Shown here one piece after another: positions 5,014 to 6,930 of a DNA stretch of 6,930 nt. The notes under the pieces were generated by a model. The model did no database searches, was not told the origin of the DNA, and saw nothing but the letters and a program-made list of their open reading frames with translations. The position numbers and the translations under genes were made by a program. The stretch is from Helicobacteraceae bacterium (GTDB taxonomy: Bacteria; Campylobacterota; Campylobacteria; Campylobacterales; Sulfurimonadaceae). Position 1 is the stretch's first letter, and every line of letters starts with the position of its first letter. The DNA lies in NCBI GenBank assembly GCA_030613795.1, contig JAUWLG010000066.1:1-6930 (forward strand), given 5' to 3'.

Positions 5014-5050
5014 AGACTATGCCTAAATAGGTACTTTATATTCATAGTTT
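5014..5050 (+). other. Hairpin after the 63-residue gene, possible weak terminator
   Basis: AGACTATG (5014-5021) can pair with CATAGTTT (5043-5050), eight pairs with one G-U, around a loop that itself contains CCTA-AA-TAGG (5022-5031). Only three T follow the stem, so termination would be inefficient. It starts 15 bases after the stop codon. Confidence 0.3.
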
Positions 5051-5052
5051 AA

Positions 5053-5061
5053 TGCTACAAT
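5053..5061 (+). promoter_or_regulatory. Extended -10 promoter for the M48 peptidase gene
   Basis: TG-C-TACAAT (5053-5061) is an extended -10 matching the hexamer at five of six bases, with no clear -35. The predicted start near 5068 gives a leader of about 48 bases that includes the hairpin at 5074-5097. Confidence 0.4.
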
Positions 5062-5073
5062 ACCGCAATTTTG

Positions 5074-5097
5074 AACCTGGATTATGCAGTCTAGGTT
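5074..5097 (+). promoter_or_regulatory. 5' leader hairpin before the M48 peptidase gene
   Basis: AACCTGGA (5074-5081), loop TTATGCAG, TCTAGGTT (5090-5097): eight pairs with one G-U. It ends seven bases before the Shine-Dalgarno AAAGG (5105-5109) and would lie wholly inside the predicted leader. It may influence mRNA stability or ribosome access. It matches no riboswitch that I recognise. Confidence 0.35.
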
Positions 5098-5115
5098 AAA
5101 GCCCAAAGGTCTACA

Positions 5116-6363
5116 ATGGTAACTGCGATAATCGGGATATATACCCTTTACGTACTAATTAGAATTTATGTCAGTGTGATGCAGATCGGTTATGTCAACC
5201 AAGCGAAACGCCAAAGTGCTGTGTTGATGAGTGCAGCAGAGTTTCTTAAAGCCGGCAACTACGCGGTCGCTAAAGAGAAACTCTCTATGTTTACAACGAT
5301 GCTTGATTTTGTGATCTTTTTAGCGTGGATGAGTTTTGGTATCAGTTGGATCGAGCAGACGTTTATGGTCTATGATCCGACACTCTCAACGATCTTGGCT
5401 GTCTTGGCATTTATTTTGATCAACGGTCTGATCGCTCTGCCGATCGAGTATTATGAAAAGTTTGTACTTGATGCAAAGTTTGGTTTTAACCGCTCAACTA
5501 TGGCACTCTATATCAAAGACACAGTGATCTCAACCATGTTGACTGTGGTTTTCGGTGCTTTGATCGTTTGGGGTATCTATGCCATTATCTCGTCTACTGA
5601 ACTTTGGTGGCTCTGGAGTTTTACTTTTATCTTTGGTGTGATTGTTTTACTGAACATGTTCTACTCGACACTTCGCGCACTCTTTTTCGACAAGTTGACA
5701 CCTCTCGAAGATGAGGAGTTAATCAATCAGATCACCCGTCTGATGGATGAGACAGGCTTTCAAAGCTCTGGTGTCTTCATCTCCGATGCATCTAAACGTG
5801 ACGCCCGTCTTAATGCTTACTTTGGCGGTTTGGGCAAGACAAAACGTGTTGTTCTTTTTGACACGCTCTTGGAAAAACTGACACCCAATGAGTTGCTGGC
5901 AGTGCTGGGTCATGAACTTGGGCACTTCCAGCATGGTGATATCTATAAAAACATGGCTTTGATGGGCGGGATGCTTTTTGCGATGTTCGCTTTATTTGGC
6001 AACCTGCCTGATACGCTTTACATGGAACTCGGTGTTCAAAAAAGTGCGGCGAACATGATAATACTTTTTATGTTGGTCATGCCGCTGCTGAGTTTTGTGA
6101 TGATGCCGATCATGGGAATTATGAGTCGTCATAACGAATATGAAGCAGACAAAACAGGTGCAGACCTCGGCGGTAAGTTCTTCTTGAGTGAAGCACTTAA
6201 AAAGCTGGTGAGTGAAAACAAAAGTTTTCCGCTGTCACACCCGATCTACATCTTTTTCTACTACACACACCCGCCGGTTCTTGAACGTCTAAAAGAGCTT
6301 GGCTTTGACATACATGCTCAGTCAGATGACGCACTAGAGGGAACATGCCCATCGATCGATTGA
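5116..6363 (+). CDS. Ste24-like M48 family zinc metallopeptidase
   Basis: A 415-residue integral membrane protease, the normal length for bacterial CaaX-protease-1 (Ste24) homologues. Hydrophobic segments lie at about 3-22, 61-80, 91-110, 137-160, 165-190, 281-297 and 312-335. The zinc site is HELGH (266-270; H266 and H270 as ligands, E267 catalytic), with the third ligand E341 in NEYEAD (340-345). Other family marks are RLNAYFGGLGKTKRVVLFDTLL (231-252) before the zinc site and THPPVLERL (384-392) near the end. Bacteria lack prenylated CaaX proteins, so the likely role is inner-membrane protein quality control; that is inference. The start at 5116 has AAAGG (5105-5109) six bases ahead and places the first helix at the N-terminus. 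The 3' end overlaps prmC by 19 bases, or by one base if prmC starts at 6363, so they are co-transcribed. Confidence 0.92.
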   Translation: MVTAIIGIYTLYVLIRIYVSVMQIGYVNQAKRQSAVLMSAAEFLKAGNYAVAKEKLSMFTTMLDFVIFLAWMSFGISWIEQTFMVYDPTLSTILAVLAFILINGLIALPIEYYEKFVLDAKFGFNRSTMALYIKDTVISTMLTVVFGALIVWGIYAIISSTELWWLWSFTFIFGVIVLLNMFYSTLRALFFDKLTPLEDEELINQITRLMDETGFQSSGVFISDASKRDARLNAYFGGLGKTKRVVLFDTLLEKLTPNELLAVLGHELGHFQHGDIYKNMALMGGMLFAMFALFGNLPDTLYMELGVQKSAANMIILFMLVMPLLSFVMMPIMGIMSRHNEYEADKTGADLGGKFFLSEALKKLVSENKSFPLSHPIYIFFYYTHPPVLERLKELGFDIHAQSDDALEGTCPSID

Positions 6364-6930
6364 TGTCGGTTGGTGAGTGGCTTACACTCATTACGTCAGA
6401 GCTGAAAGGTGTAGTTGAACGTCCTAGACGCGAGGCACAGCTGCTTATTATGGCTCTATTGAAAAAAGATGAATTATGGTTGATGACGCACGAAAGTGAG
6501 TCCATTGAAGAGGGTGAAAAACTTGCCTCTTGGGTAGAACGCCGCAAACAGAACCAGCCTATGGAGTACATAACCAACCGTGTCAGCTTCTATTCGCAGG
6601 AATTCCATATAGAAGAGGGGGCATTGATCCCTCGACCTGAGACGGAACTGCTTATCGATGAGGTCTTGGCCATTGCCAACAAAGACCAGGAGATAACTAT
6701 TGTCGAAGTGGGTGTAGGAAGCGGTATCATCTCGACTGTCTTGGCCCAACATCTGCCAAAGGCAAAGATCATTGCCGTGGACATCAGTCCTGACGCACTG
6801 AAGGTCGCTAAAAAGAACATCGAAGCCTTTGGGTTCAGTGAACGTATTGAACTGCGTCAAGGCGACCTGCTGGAACCGATTAGTGAGAAGATCGATATCT
6901 TAGTCTCTAACCCGCCCTATATCGCTGATG
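6345..6930 (+). CDS. prmC: Release factor glutamine methyltransferase PrmC/HemK, 3' end beyond window
   Basis: 195 codons are visible before the window ends; the family is usually about 280 residues. PrmC methylates the glutamine of the GGQ loop in RF1 and RF2 with S-adenosylmethionine, speeding peptide release. Seen: a helical N-terminal domain (about 8-75), IPRPETE (95-101), the SAM-binding motif EVGVGSG (121-127), the acidic strand IIAVDIS (142-148), and NPPY (189-192), which holds the substrate glutamine amide. The family-specific combination of IPRPETE and NPPY makes the call firm. Two starts compete: ATG 6345, with AGAGG (6336-6340) four bases ahead, chosen here; and the in-frame ATG 6363, which shares its A with the peptidase stop (TGATG) but has no Shine-Dalgarno. 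It overlaps the M48 gene rather than following prfA as in E. coli. Confidence 0.92.
   Translation, partial: MPIDRLMSVGEWLTLITSELKGVVERPRREAQLLIMALLKKDELWLMTHESESIEEGEKLASWVERRKQNQPMEYITNRVSFYSQEFHIEEGALIPRPETELLIDEVLAIANKDQEITIVEVGVGSGIISTVLAQHLPKAKIIAVDISPDALKVAKKNIEAFGFSERIELRQGDLLEPISEKIDILVSNPPYIAD

Noticed and set aside
6197..6860. Minus-strand ORFs of 76-128 codons opposite the M48/prmC junction
   Set aside because: They lie antisense to PrmC coding sequence with conserved IPRPETE and SAM motifs; no independent start signals.
1..6930. CRISPR array, tRNA or rRNA genes, intact insertion sequences, prophage or defence genes
   Set aside because: No spaced direct repeats, cloverleaf patterns, transposase frames or recognisable defence-domain motifs were seen on either strand.

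Overview
The window looks like chromosomal housekeeping DNA from a member of the Campylobacterota, probably near Sulfurimonas, Sulfurovum or Sulfuricurvum. This rests on protein character, the AT-rich intergenic regions, promoters with a clear -10 but mostly no recognisable -35, and the set of genes present. I cannot name the species. There is no tRNA, rRNA, CRISPR array, intact insertion sequence or prophage gene.

Layout. At the left edge (1-59, minus) is the N-terminus of a gene that runs out of the window. Next, on the minus strand, is a two-gene unit transcribed from about 2784: an Uup-type ABC-F ATPase (2763-802), whose stop overlaps by one base the start of a zinc-ribbon class I SAM methyltransferase (802-131). 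A 151-bp divergent promoter region separates this unit from a plus-strand gene (2915-3361) for a 148-residue protein that looks like a degenerate stand-alone GGDEF domain and starts with TTG. Convergent to it is a second minus-strand unit: a small two-helix membrane protein (4537-4229), then, three bases on, a SpoU/TrmH-family RNA 2'-O-methyltransferase (4225-3440). After a 270-bp gene-free stretch (4538-4807) with a GC-rich island and an inverted repeat come three plus-strand genes: a 63-residue single-helix membrane protein (4808-4999), a Ste24-like M48 zinc metallopeptidase (5116-6363), and the start of prmC/hemK, the release-factor glutamine methyltransferase (6345 to the window edge), which overlaps the peptidase.

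How the genes work together. Several act on translation or its machinery: the ABC-F protein is expected on the ribosome, the SpoU-family enzyme methylates RNA, and PrmC methylates peptide release factors. The zinc-ribbon methyltransferase is tied to the ABC-F gene by overlap, but its substrate is unknown. The M48 peptidase and the two small membrane proteins belong to the inner membrane.

I found no clear novel multi-gene system. The best leads are local: a 7-bp tandem repeat exactly at the ABC-F/methyltransferase stop-start junction, where loss of two units would fuse the two proteins in frame; a GGDEF-like protein without the GGDEF residues but with an RxxD in the inhibitory-site position; a predicted leaderless mRNA for the 102-residue membrane protein; a TTGTAAC repeat operator upstream of the left-edge gene; and a GC-rich, hairpin-forming island at about 4581-4634.
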